A stretch of 21,990 bases of DNA from a virus: IMG/VR virus record IMGVR_UViG_3300027851_000137, positions 1-21,990 of that record; one strand, 5' to 3'. Shown in pieces: positions 6,460 through 12,386 of the stretch. Under the pieces are notes generated by a model. The model saw only the letters and a program-made list of their open reading frames with translations, was not told the DNA's origin and made no database searches. Positions within the stretch are counted from its first letter, which is position 1; each line of letters starts with the position of its first letter. The position numbers and the translations under genes are program-made.

Positions 6460-6477
6460 CCGAGTGAACCGAGTGAA
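6460..6477. repeat. 9-bp perfect tandem duplication
   Basis: CCGAGTGAA occurs twice in direct succession (6460-6468, 6469-6477), ten bases before the AAGGAG Shine-Dalgarno of the G-tract microgene. Confidence 0.8.
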
Positions 6478-6500
6478 ATACTACTATAAGGAGATAGACA

Positions 6501-6563
6501 ATGGATGCAGTGAGGGGGGGGGGGGGGCTCGGCACACGGTTCTTGACCCTACCGGGGGTCTGA
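6501..6563 (+). CDS. Candidate microgene interrupted by a 14-G tract
   Basis: An AAGGAG Shine-Dalgarno (6488-6493) lies seven bases before ATG 6501, an ideal signal. The frame as written gives 20 codons: MDAVR, four glycines encoded by the G run (6514-6527), then LGTRFLTLPGV. One extra G would give 27 codons ending TGGLKWVFRD; one fewer would give 14. The G run may therefore switch the reading frame, or its length may be a sequencing error. No family recognised. It may also be a translated leader rather than a protein gene. Confidence 0.3.
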   Translation: MDAVRGGGGLGTRFLTLPGV

Positions 6564-6599
6564 AATGGGTGTTTCGGGATTAAAAACGACCCGGTAGGG
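6547..6599. repeat. 10-bp inverted repeat with 33-base loop
   Basis: CCCTACCGGG (6547-6556) and CCCGGTAGGG (6590-6599) are perfect complements. No U run follows on the plus strand; a G-rich stretch (GGTGGGGTAAGGG) follows instead, so this is probably not a simple intrinsic terminator. Confidence 0.65.
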
Positions 6600-6626
6600 G
6601 GTGGGGTAAGGGTATTTTGAGCCTTT

Positions 6627-6715
6627 TAATGATAATCGAACTATCATTAATGGGTTGAAAACAGGCTGTTATTGATCGGATAACTATCAATAGATTAAAA
6701 CGATGGGATTCAATG
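6627..6715. repeat. Cluster of related AT-rich inverted repeats
   Basis: TAATGATA…TATCATTA (6627-6634/6642-6649) and TATTGAT…ATCAATA (6670-6676/6686-6692) are perfect palindromic pairs that share the pattern TGAT, seven or so bases, CTATCA-TA. A shorter form, AATGA-GA-TCATT, follows near 6712. They resemble iterons or operators of one binding protein. They lie downstream of the replication gene. Confidence 0.6.
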
Positions 6716-6965
6716 AGATCATTAGGCAACCTAACTACTTTCTACCCTTTTTTAATCTCGGTCGGCCGATATTTAATTTATGCCGGTCCAGCTCGAACAT
6801 GGGAGCTGAGAAAAGGTCAAAAGTGATTTTGGGATATTGCAAGAACCTCGGAGGGTTATTGGGCAACCTGTAAATACCGACAAGGACATCCGAGGACAAC
6901 GACGGCATTTAATAAATACCCCTTACCCTAGGGAATGGAGATAGGGCCAGGGGATTGCGCCAGGA

Positions 6966-6997
6966 AACAAAAAACCCCGACCGACGGGCCGGGGTTT
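6966..6997 (-). terminator. Strong intrinsic terminator of the middle leftward operon
   Basis: Read on the minus strand, AAACCCCG…CGGGGTTT forms an 8-bp stem closed by a short GC loop, followed directly by TTTTTTGTTT. It lies 24 bases beyond the stop of the last gene of the operon (7021), which is where a terminator is expected. Confidence 0.85.
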
Positions 6998-7020
6998 GGC
7001 AATAAATGGCTTAAATCGGA

Positions 7021-7323
7021 TTAACGGCCAGCCAGCAACCGTTCCACATAAGCAGCGTGCGCCGCTTCCAGTGCTTCCGCGTGGTCTACCTCACACATGA
7101 CGGAATAATCAGATGGACGCATGTCGTCACCCATCCGCACCCTACCACCTGGGCCGGATCCACCGGGGGATCCCATGGGCCGAGCAGGTGCGTCATTGTT
7201 TTTCTCGACTATTTCAATCGGGAGCCCGGTAGATTTAGCAACCCTGCGCCAACCCTCCTTCCAATATGAAACGGAGCATGTGTTGCGGAATGCATGTAGC
7301 CGGTCTATTGTCACGGTTGGCAT
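7021..7323 (-). CDS. Hypothetical phage protein, 100 aa
   Basis: A strong TAGGAGG Shine-Dalgarno lies just upstream of ATG 7323. The product starts MPTVTIDRLHAFRNTCSVSY, with WKEGWRRVAKSTGLPIEIVE (about residues 21-40) that could be a helix-turn-helix-like helical pair. A Gly/Pro-rich linker (PMGSPGGSGPGG, about 49-60) and a helical C-terminus (EALEAAHAAYVERLLAGR) follow. It is the last gene before the terminator. No family recognised; the two-part build suggests a small N-terminal domain tethered to a C-terminal helix. Confidence 0.6.
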   Translation of the reverse strand: MPTVTIDRLHAFRNTCSVSYWKEGWRRVAKSTGLPIEIVEKNNDAPARPMGSPGGSGPGGRVRMGDDMRPSDYSVMCEVDHAEALEAAHAAYVERLLAGR

Positions 7324-7346
7324 GGCTTAAGCCTCCTAACGCTAAC

Positions 7347-7372
7347 CCCAAGCCAACTAGCGCTGGCTTGGG
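7347..7372. repeat. Intercistronic hairpin
   Basis: CCCAAGCCA (7347-7355) and TGGCTTGGG (7364-7372) form a perfect 9-bp stem with an eight-base loop between two genes of the leftward operon. No U run follows on the minus strand, so it may set mRNA stability or be a weak attenuator rather than a full terminator. Confidence 0.6.
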
Positions 7373-7399
7373 TGCGTAAGGGGATGTACCAACAATCAT

Positions 7400-7747
7400 T
7401 CAATCAAAATTCAATTCCAGCGTCGTGGGTTCTACATACACATGGTATTCGTATTTCTTAGCATCATCGGACAGCTTGCGCCAAGCAGGGAGTTTTTTCA
7501 TGTGGTCTAGGAATCCGGCCCCGTGTCCGTTTGCAGCGTATGCGAAGCACCTCCCCGCTTCAATAGCAGGCAAGGATGACATGTTTCGCATATTATTTTT
7601 GATAAATTCAATACACCATTGCTCAGCGAGAGTGCACGCCTCGTCACACCATGGCAGATAATCACACGTCCTCACCTCCTCGTCTGTGGCTTGGAATGCA
7701 GCAGTCTCCATGAATCCGTTCAGGAAGTCTTGCAGGTAGTTGTCCAT
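7400..7747 (-). CDS. Hypothetical acidic/aromatic phage protein, 115 aa
   Basis: The start at 7747 was chosen over an upstream in-frame ATG (7783) because AAAGGA lies about nine bases before it, and the upstream 12 codons fall in the intercistronic hairpin. The product begins MDNYLQDFLNGFMETAAFQA and is largely alpha-helical. It has four cysteines (CDYLPWCDEACTLAEQWC, about residues 28-45) that might bind metal, and ends in a strand-rich YEYHVYVEPTTLELNFD. No family was recognised. It is soluble, with no signal peptide. Confidence 0.6.
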   Translation of the reverse strand: MDNYLQDFLNGFMETAAFQATDEEVRTCDYLPWCDEACTLAEQWCIEFIKNNMRNMSSLPAIEAGRCFAYAANGHGAGFLDHMKKLPAWRKLSDDAKKYEYHVYVEPTTLELNFD

Positions 7748-7770
7748 GGTTGTTGTCCTTTGACGCTTAA

Positions 7771-7797
7771 ACCCTCCGACCACGACGGCCAGAGGGT
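7771..7797. repeat. Intercistronic hairpin before the 115-residue gene
   Basis: ACCCTC (7771-7776) pairs with GAGGGT (7792-7797), with further G-C pairs inside. It sits between the 129- and 115-residue genes, much as the 7347-7372 hairpin does one gene further on. On the minus strand it is followed by TTAAGCG rather than a U run. Confidence 0.45.
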
Positions 7798-7817
7798 GAT
7801 TGATTAGCGCTTACGGC

Positions 7818-8207
7818 TTAACCCTGCGCTTTCTCAAGAATGCCGGAAATCACGCTTTCCCCACCCATCGGCACCGTGTCGACGCAAGGGGCATCGGTTG
7901 CGCCAGATTTCACCTCCACTTCAATACCAGGGAAAGCCTCGGCCACATCCGACAGGCCGCGGATCAACTTGGATCGCGAGTAGGCGAGGGGGAGGAGGAT
8001 GGAGGCGGAGCACTTGCGCACCGCATTAACTTTCGATTCGGTTCGATGGAAGCCAAGCGGGGTCATTCCGGGGAGGGCAGGGATTTGGGGAGTTACGGGC
8101 ATGTGAGTTTCCTTGTTAAACAGGCGGTTGAGCAGAGGGGCCATCGGATCGGGGCCGAGATTCACACGATAGGCCGGCATGCCGTCAACTATCAATGTGG
8201 GAATCAT
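7818..8207 (-). CDS. Hypothetical phage protein, 129 aa
   Basis: ATG 8207 overlaps the stop of the preceding membrane microgene as ATGA, with AAAGGA upstream. The product begins MIPTLIVDGMPAYRVNLGPD, a beta-strand opening. A Pro-rich turn (MPVTPQIPALPGMTPLG, about residues 36-52) and a helix-rich second half with SRSKLIRGLSDVAEAFPGIE follow. It ends in acidic/small residues. No catalytic motif, membrane span or known family is recognised. Confidence 0.6.
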   Translation of the reverse strand: MIPTLIVDGMPAYRVNLGPDPMAPLLNRLFNKETHMPVTPQIPALPGMTPLGFHRTESKVNAVRKCSASILLPLAYSRSKLIRGLSDVAEAFPGIEVEVKSGATDAPCVDTVPMGGESVISGILEKAQG

Positions 8208-8287
8208 GGGATTAATCCTTTAACGATAGCCGTGGCGATCATCCCGAGGCAGAGGCCAAGGGAGAGGAAGACATAGGGAGGGATCAT
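8204..8287 (-). CDS. Membrane microprotein, 27 aa
   Basis: Product MIPPYVFLSLGLCLGMIATA… is almost entirely one hydrophobic helix. ATG 8287 forms an ATGA overlap with the stop of the preceding gene, and its own stop overlaps the next start in the same way. There is no strong Shine-Dalgarno, so translation is probably by coupling. A longer form from 8308 (MAHLHGH…) is possible. It is the only membrane protein seen in this operon. Confidence 0.45.
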   Translation of the reverse strand: MIPPYVFLSLGLCLGMIATAIVKGLIP

Positions 8288-8637
8288 ATGGCCGTGTAGA
8301 TGCGCCATGACACTGGCTGCAAGTGATCGATGCGCGTCGATTCCAATCCACGAGCAACCGGCTCCAACTGAGCGCGCTCGTGGATCTTCAGGTCTGGCCA
8401 AGCGGCAGAGAAAGCGGAGGAAATGGCAGCCGCCTGCATATCATAACCGCCACCTTTGGCGTGCCCCTCCACCATCCTATGGCCGTAGATGTGCAGCCAG
8501 CAACGGTACATGTGACCCGAAGGAGTTTCACGACCCTTGACCACGATCTTACCGACAGCGATGCCTGACGCATCGACGATCACACGCGCAGACAGTAGGG
8601 CGGTCGCAGCGTCGTAGCGTTCACGAGCCAATGTCAT
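8284..8637 (-). CDS. Conserved-looking phage protein of unknown function, 117 aa
   Basis: TAAGGAAT lies before ATG 8637. Seen: an N-terminal helix (MTLARERYDAATALLSARVI), a beta segment (GKIVVKGRE), YRCWLHIYGHRMVEG (about residues 44-58), then HAKGGGYDMQAAAISSAFSA (about 59-78). A strand-rich core followed by 'G.A.GGGYD…AA…A' recurs in small phage proteins of unknown role, but I cannot name the family. His and Gly residues there could form a ligand site. Coding is well supported by SD and length. Confidence 0.65.
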   Translation of the reverse strand: MTLARERYDAATALLSARVIVDASGIAVGKIVVKGRETPSGHMYRCWLHIYGHRMVEGHAKGGGYDMQAAAISSAFSAAWPDLKIHERAQLEPVARGLESTRIDHLQPVSWRIYTAI

Positions 8638-8647
8638 GTGATATTCC

Positions 8648-8737
8648 TTAGATTGCGAAAGCGTAGGGGATGCCGCACGCCTTCAGCGAGGTGATGAGGT
8701 CGGCCGGAGCGGACAGGGGGAGGAGGATGCAGATCAT
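8648..8737 (-). CDS. Microprotein, 29 aa
   Basis: Product MICILLPLSAPADLITSLKA… ends CGIPYAFAI. ATG 8737 has AAGG about eight bases upstream, and the stop (8648-8650) overlaps the Shine-Dalgarno of the next gene, as expected in a packed operon. It is too short for family assignment. It may be a real microprotein or a remnant. Confidence 0.4.
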   Translation of the reverse strand: MICILLPLSAPADLITSLKACGIPYAFAI

Positions 8738-8795
8738 GGATTAGACCTTGTGGAAGCGTCCGGTATCAGCCCCGGACGTTACGGGCGTGCGGTGC

Positions 8796-9029
8796 TCACC
8801 ATTCAGCCAGAGAGAGGTTACCTACGCCGATGATCATAACGCTATAAATTTCAGATGCATCAGTCATGAGCTTAACGGCCTCACTAGCGGCCCAAGCAGC
8901 TCGCTCGCTGAAGTCTACCCCTGGTGCGCTAAGGCAGAGAATGTGCGGGATGCCTTTGTATTCCGTGATCAATACTTCACGGATGACGTTACAATGGTCG
9001 AGTTTGCAGAGGGTTCCGGTGATGGCCAT
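8796..9029 (-). CDS. Hypothetical protein, 77 aa, possibly frameshifted at its 3' end
   Basis: ATG 9029 has a strong AAGGAG Shine-Dalgarno; an upstream in-frame TTG (9083) was rejected for lack of one. The product begins MAITGTLCKLDHCNVIREVL, has Cys/His residues that could bind metal (Cys8, His12, Cys13), and ends GVGNLSLAEW. Just before the stop the minus strand has CTCTCTCT. Adding one CT unit would continue the frame for about 20 more codons (WLNGEHRTPVTSGADTGRFH…) to a TAA at 8743-8741, three bases before the next start. The downstream frame looks protein-like, so a frameshift or sequence error is plausible. Confidence 0.6.
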   Translation of the reverse strand: MAITGTLCKLDHCNVIREVLITEYKGIPHILCLSAPGVDFSERAAWAASEAVKLMTDASEIYSVMIIGVGNLSLAEW

Positions 9030-9079
9030 GGCTGGCTCCTTGTAGGTTGAATGCATTATACAGATCGGGGAATCAGACT

Positions 9080-9241
9080 TCAAACAATACTCGAAAGGGT
9101 TTTCCGGTTGCGCTTAAACCATGAGCGATGCGCCAGTGTTCCGCGCGCAGCATGGCGACGCCAGAGCAAGCGTAGCTCGCCCATGAGCGGCATGAAATCC
9201 GCCTGCAACGGGAGCACGTTGCATTGCCTCTCGATAGTCAT
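9080..9241 (-). CDS. Small basic hypothetical protein, 53 aa
   Basis: ATG 9241 overlaps the stop of the first gene of the operon (ATGA) and is preceded by GAGGTG. Product MTIERQCNVLPLQADFMPLM… has a basic second half (LLWRRHAARGTLAHRSWFKR, about residues 25-44) and could bind nucleic acid. No family recognised. Confidence 0.5.
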   Translation of the reverse strand: MTIERQCNVLPLQADFMPLMGELRLLWRRHAARGTLAHRSWFKRNRKTLSSIV

Positions 9242-9384
9242 GCAACACCTCGCGCTTTCCGCTCGCGTCGTGCTGCAGCGCACATGCGCTTCCAGGCTGT
9301 GACCCGAGCATCACATGTTGCTTTGTTGTCTTTGTAATATTGGCGCTTGTAGGCAGCTAGCGCTGCTTTGGATTTGAATGGCAT
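9238..9384 (-). CDS. Small highly basic protein, 48 aa, probably leaderless
   Basis: Product MPFKSKAALAAYKRQYYKDN… is Lys/Arg-rich and ends in RRERKARGVA. The tyrosine-lysine pattern AYKRQYYKDNKA resembles the lead-in of short phage proteins near HNH-type nucleases, but no HNH motif is present. The start at 9384 lies just six bases after a perfect TATAAT, and no Shine-Dalgarno fits in between, so the mRNA should begin at or next to the ATG. A 5'-extended reading to 9420 would overlap the promoter and is unlikely. First gene of the operon; nucleic-acid binding is inferred from charge. Confidence 0.6.
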   Translation of the reverse strand: MPFKSKAALAAYKRQYYKDNKATCDARVTAWKRMCAAARRERKARGVA

Positions 9385-9390
9385 ATCTGT

Positions 9391-9420
9391 ATTATATCCA
9401 CATGCGCTCTCATATGTCAA
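9391..9420 (-). promoter_or_regulatory. Consensus promoter of the middle leftward operon
   Basis: On the minus strand TTGACA (9420-9415) and TATAAT (9396-9391) both match the sigma-70 consensus six of six, with an 18-base spacer. It reads into nine packed genes and ends at the 6966-6997 terminator. This is the strongest promoter in the window by sequence and suggests an early, host-polymerase operon. Confidence 0.85.
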
Positions 9421-9731
9421 TCATTTATTAATCAGTCATTGATGGTATTAATCAGCATTAATCAGTTAATTCATATTATTAAATCATATGTTGCGTGCAT
9501 TAATCGTTGAATTAATTCGATAAATGCATTTCTATTTGCGTTCGATTTAAGCCATTATTCCAGGCTCCCCCGCCGCCAAGAAGGGTCCTACTAATTCGCG
9601 TAAATCCCTGGCGGTCGCGCCGCGCATCATCGAATTAATGTGCAAACGATAATTAAATATCATTTAGGTTCTCATCTAGTTCTCAATAAGGGAATAATTG
9701 ATTTCAGACAAGTCCCCAATAGGATCCTGGA
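9421..9731. other. Divergent control region, AT-rich with a GC-rich block
   Basis: No gene is visible. The left part (9427-9506) is AT-rich and carries three ATTAATCAG repeats plus a related ATTAATCG. The 9563-9640 block is GC-rich (CTCCCCCGCCGCC, later GGCGGTCGCGCCGCGC) with CCGCCA/TGGCGG arms at 9573-9578/9609-9614. AT-rich DNA then returns up to the TerS gene. No clear rightward promoter was identified. This is the likely switch region for late genes and, being upstream of TerS, a possible packaging site. Confidence 0.5.
9427..9506. repeat. Helically phased ATTAATCAG repeats
   Basis: ATTAATCAG occurs at 9427-9435, 9447-9455 and 9457-9465, i.e. 20 and 10 bases apart, and ATTAATCG at 9499-9506. 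Phasing by multiples of about one helical turn beside a strong promoter suggests a regulator's binding array. Confidence 0.6.
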
Positions 9732-10208
9732 ATGATGATAAGTCTTGACACACCAGCTAATAAGAAATCCTCACTCAAGCCGCGCATTCGTGCGCCAAAT
9801 AAGAAGATGAGGGGGATGAATAAAGTCCTCGGAGAGACCCCGAAGAAACATCCAGGGGTTACGTTGGAAATTCCAGAAAAGGAGTCAGGGGCCTTCGACG
9901 AAGGGACGTTCTTTTACAATAAACAGCAAAAGGAAAAATACTTAGCGGAGAAGGCGAAGGTCGACGCTGAGACCAAGAGACTCGAACATGCGGTCCTCCG
10001 AGGAAAGCTCGTCAAGCTCGACGTCGCTCAGGCGATGCTGGAGAAAGAGCACACGAGATGGTTAAACGCCATAGAGGACTGGAGACAGGCAATCGCAAAA
10101 AAGATCGGCAGGCTCGGCGTGCCAGTGGAGACGCAGGAAGCCATCAACGATATGATATTAAAAGAGGTGACCAGCATGCGTTCGAAGCGGGCGGTAGCCA
10201 ATGGATGA
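9732..10208 (+). CDS. Terminase small subunit (Nu1-like)
   Basis: A 158-residue protein directly before the large terminase, overlapping it by eight bases. The C-terminal two thirds (about residues 60-135: KQQKEKYLAEKAKVDAETKR, then LEHAVLRGKLVKLDVAQAML) match the helical 'A…E…L.…A.L.G.LV…V' pattern of Nu1/Nu1-like subunits, which recognise the packaging site and load TerL. The N-terminus is Lys/Arg/Pro-rich and lacks the clear winged helix of lambda Nu1, so DNA recognition may differ. Start ATG 9732 (a second ATG follows immediately) has AGGA upstream. Family call rests on context plus this pattern. Confidence 0.7.
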   Translation: MMISLDTPANKKSSLKPRIRAPNKKMRGMNKVLGETPKKHPGVTLEIPEKESGAFDEGTFFYNKQQKEKYLAEKAKVDAETKRLEHAVLRGKLVKLDVAQAMLEKEHTRWLNAIEDWRQAIAKKIGRLGVPVETQEAINDMILKEVTSMRSKRAVANG

Positions 10209-12291
10209 ATATGACGACGTCCCTGATGTCACAGGGGACATAGAAGAGGTCGCCGCAAACGCTCGCGCCATGATCGCGCCGCCGGCCGACGTGTCGAGTT
10301 ATCGAACGGTGGCTGGTGAAATTAAATTCCCCGACGGCCCGAAGGTCGGACAGACATACGACCCTGATCTCGACCCGGTACACGCAGCCATTATTCAAGT
10401 CCTCGAAGCGAATGAATTCACCCGCTATGTTTTAGTGGGAGCCGTGCAGACCGGCAAGTCGCTTATTCTCCTGCTGATGATGCTGCGCGTAGTGTGCGGA
10501 TTAAAGCAGTCCCTCGTCTATTCACAGCCGACCATGCCGAAAATAGCCGAGGCGTGGACAGGGAAGATGCTACCGATTATCAATAGCTCGACCTATAACA
10601 CCTGGCTTCCTGCTAAAGGTAGCGGTAGCAAAGGCGGACAGACTGTTCCGTTTGTGCTTTTTCGAGATCCGAAATCGAATTCCCGAGCGGGCATGTTTTA
10701 TTTTATCCCTGGTGGCGGTAAATCAGAAGCTGCACAGGCAGGCACGACAGCACCGTGGATTTTCAACGACGAGGTTGACTCCTATAGGACCCGTCATCGC
10801 ATCGAATTAATTGCCAAGCGTGCCGACTCGTTCGGCCGCCACGCTCGCCGCATTTACACATCGACGGTTAAATCAGACGACGCCTCGATCATTCTCGGCA
10901 TGTACGACGAGAGCACACGGTCGCGGCTGTATTTCAAGTGCCCGCACTGCAACAAATGGGAGCCGCTGGAGTGGGAGAATGTTGTTTACGATAATACTGA
11001 CGAGATCACAGCCATGCAGAGCGTTCGATACGTCTGCCCGAAATGCTTTGTTCGCTGGACGGAAAACGATCGAGCGTTGGCGCATCAGCACTGGCGCGTC
11101 GTTCACTTCGGTCAGCGGGTAAACGAAAAAGGCGAAGTCGTCGGTGACGTCCCTCGGGTCATGACATTTGGTCTTATTTGGAGCGGGCTTGACAGCACGA
11201 TTCGAGCGATGTCGATCATGGCCAGTGAACATTATCGTGCGACAAAGGCCCTCGACAACGGCGACCATGGCCCGATGCGTTCGTTCTGGCGAGATCAACT
11301 GTGCCGCATGTACAGCGGCGAGATGCTTGAACTCGAACTGGCGACGGCACTGACATGGCAGAAGCTCCATCAGCGCACGATTCGTGAGAAGTGGGGTCCG
11401 TATCGGACCATCACCGATCGCGACAGTGAAAATCCCGACGCCTTCTTGTATTCTCGCCACGTGTGCGAGCCGCCCGTCGAGGCGTCACATTCGGTGGTGA
11501 CGGTCGACGTCCAAGGCAATCGCGTGTATTGGATGATTCGAGCGTTCAACATGGACAAGACGTCGTGGATCGTCGCTTATGGATATGATTATTCCCGCAT
11601 GGATCACGACAATCATAACGAACAAGAATTGCATGCTCTTCTCGATCGCGTCGCAGCGTTCGCGCAATCGTATATGGGTAACACCACGTTCGTTCTCGGG
11701 GCTGTCGACATCGGTGATAATACAGATCAGGTGCGTCGGTGGATCGACGGTCGCGGCGCACCGTGGCGAGCAATGAAGGGACACACGAACAACATGAAGG
11801 CTGAACCGGGTGACGTTGAGGGGCTGGCCTACTGGCGTGAAGGCGTCATCCTCATGCAGGCAGATAACGCTCGTGATATGTTTCATGCGAGTTTCCGTCG
11901 ACCGCTCGACGCCATGGGCACAACGCACATCGCTAGTGGCCTAGGTGTCCAGGATGTCGCTATTTTCAAACATCTTGTGAGTGAGCAGACCGCGATCGAT
12001 CCTGATACGAAAAAGCGGATTGTCGAACGCAACGCCGGTCGCAACGACTGGCTCGACTGTGCGAAGATGTCGGAGGTGTTGATCTATGGATTTATTCAGG
12101 ATCAGCGGGCCTATGAAGTGAAAACCCCGATGCCCGTTCGAAGCGAGTCCGCAGCCGTTCGCGAACGCGGAAGCGACGGCCCGGTGAGGATCGGCAATTC
12201 GCTGCGCACCATGCGTGAGCGAATGGATGCCGACGGAAGGCCTGGAATTTACCGCATAAATCGCCGTTCTTCTCGCTCATTCAGGGAGTGA
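10201..12291 (+). CDS. Terminase large subunit (lambda gpA family)
   Basis: A 696-residue packaging motor. ATPase domain: P-loop GAVQTGKS (residues 80-87), Walker B WIFNDE (186-191), and a zinc-ribbon-like CPHC (247-250) with CPKC (279-282), a feature of gpA-type terminases. Nuclease domain: TVDVQGN (Asp436) and AVDIGDNT (Asp503, Asp506) supply acidic metal ligands for cutting at the packaging site; the later WLDCAKM region completes the domain. With the small subunit it binds the prohead portal and pumps DNA. Length fits the family (lambda gpA 641). The frame is intact and overlaps TerS by eight bases, so they are translationally coupled. Confidence 0.9.
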   Translation: MDEYDDVPDVTGDIEEVAANARAMIAPPADVSSYRTVAGEIKFPDGPKVGQTYDPDLDPVHAAIIQVLEANEFTRYVLVGAVQTGKSLILLLMMLRVVCGLKQSLVYSQPTMPKIAEAWTGKMLPIINSSTYNTWLPAKGSGSKGGQTVPFVLFRDPKSNSRAGMFYFIPGGGKSEAAQAGTTAPWIFNDEVDSYRTRHRIELIAKRADSFGRHARRIYTSTVKSDDASIILGMYDESTRSRLYFKCPHCNKWEPLEWENVVYDNTDEITAMQSVRYVCPKCFVRWTENDRALAHQHWRVVHFGQRVNEKGEVVGDVPRVMTFGLIWSGLDSTIRAMSIMASEHYRATKALDNGDHGPMRSFWRDQLCRMYSGEMLELELATALTWQKLHQRTIREKWGPYRTITDRDSENPDAFLYSRHVCEPPVEASHSVVTVDVQGNRVYWMIRAFNMDKTSWIVAYGYDYSRMDHDNHNEQELHALLDRVAAFAQSYMGNTTFVLGAVDIGDNTDQVRRWIDGRGAPWRAMKGHTNNMKAEPGDVEGLAYWREGVILMQADNARDMFHASFRRPLDAMGTTHIASGLGVQDVAIFKHLVSEQTAIDPDTKKRIVERNAGRNDWLDCAKMSEVLIYGFIQDQRAYEVKTPMPVRSESAAVRERGSDGPVRIGNSLRTMRERMDADGRPGIYRINRRSSRSFRE

Positions 12292-12386
12292 ATTGAGGAC
12301 TTGTAAGAAAACCTGAACATCTCTGAGGTTTCAGTAGAACACCTGAGTCGCTCTCGTAGAGTCAACGGGTACTCGGGAGGAAAGAC

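Larger units (their letters stand above)
6384..7020. other. Intergenic repeat-rich region, candidate replication origin
   Basis: About 640 bases without a convincing long gene, between the primase-helicase and the end of the opposing operon. In order: an 11-bp tandem repeat (6393-6414), a 9-bp tandem repeat (6460-6477), a candidate microgene with a 14-G run (6501-6563), a 10-bp inverted repeat (6547-6556/6590-6599), an AT-rich stretch with three related inverted repeats (6627-6715), the palindrome TCGGCCGA (6762-6769), CCTCGGA/TCCGAGG arms (6846-6852/6889-6895), an arm at 6915-6928 that nearly complements 6603-6616, and the terminator of the opposing operon. AT-rich repeats next to a replication gene suggest an origin; this is inference. 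Confidence 0.4.

Noticed and set aside
6547-6599. A plus-strand intrinsic terminator for the primase gene
   Set aside because: The 10-bp arms are perfect, but the loop is 33 bases and a G-rich stretch, not a U run, follows.
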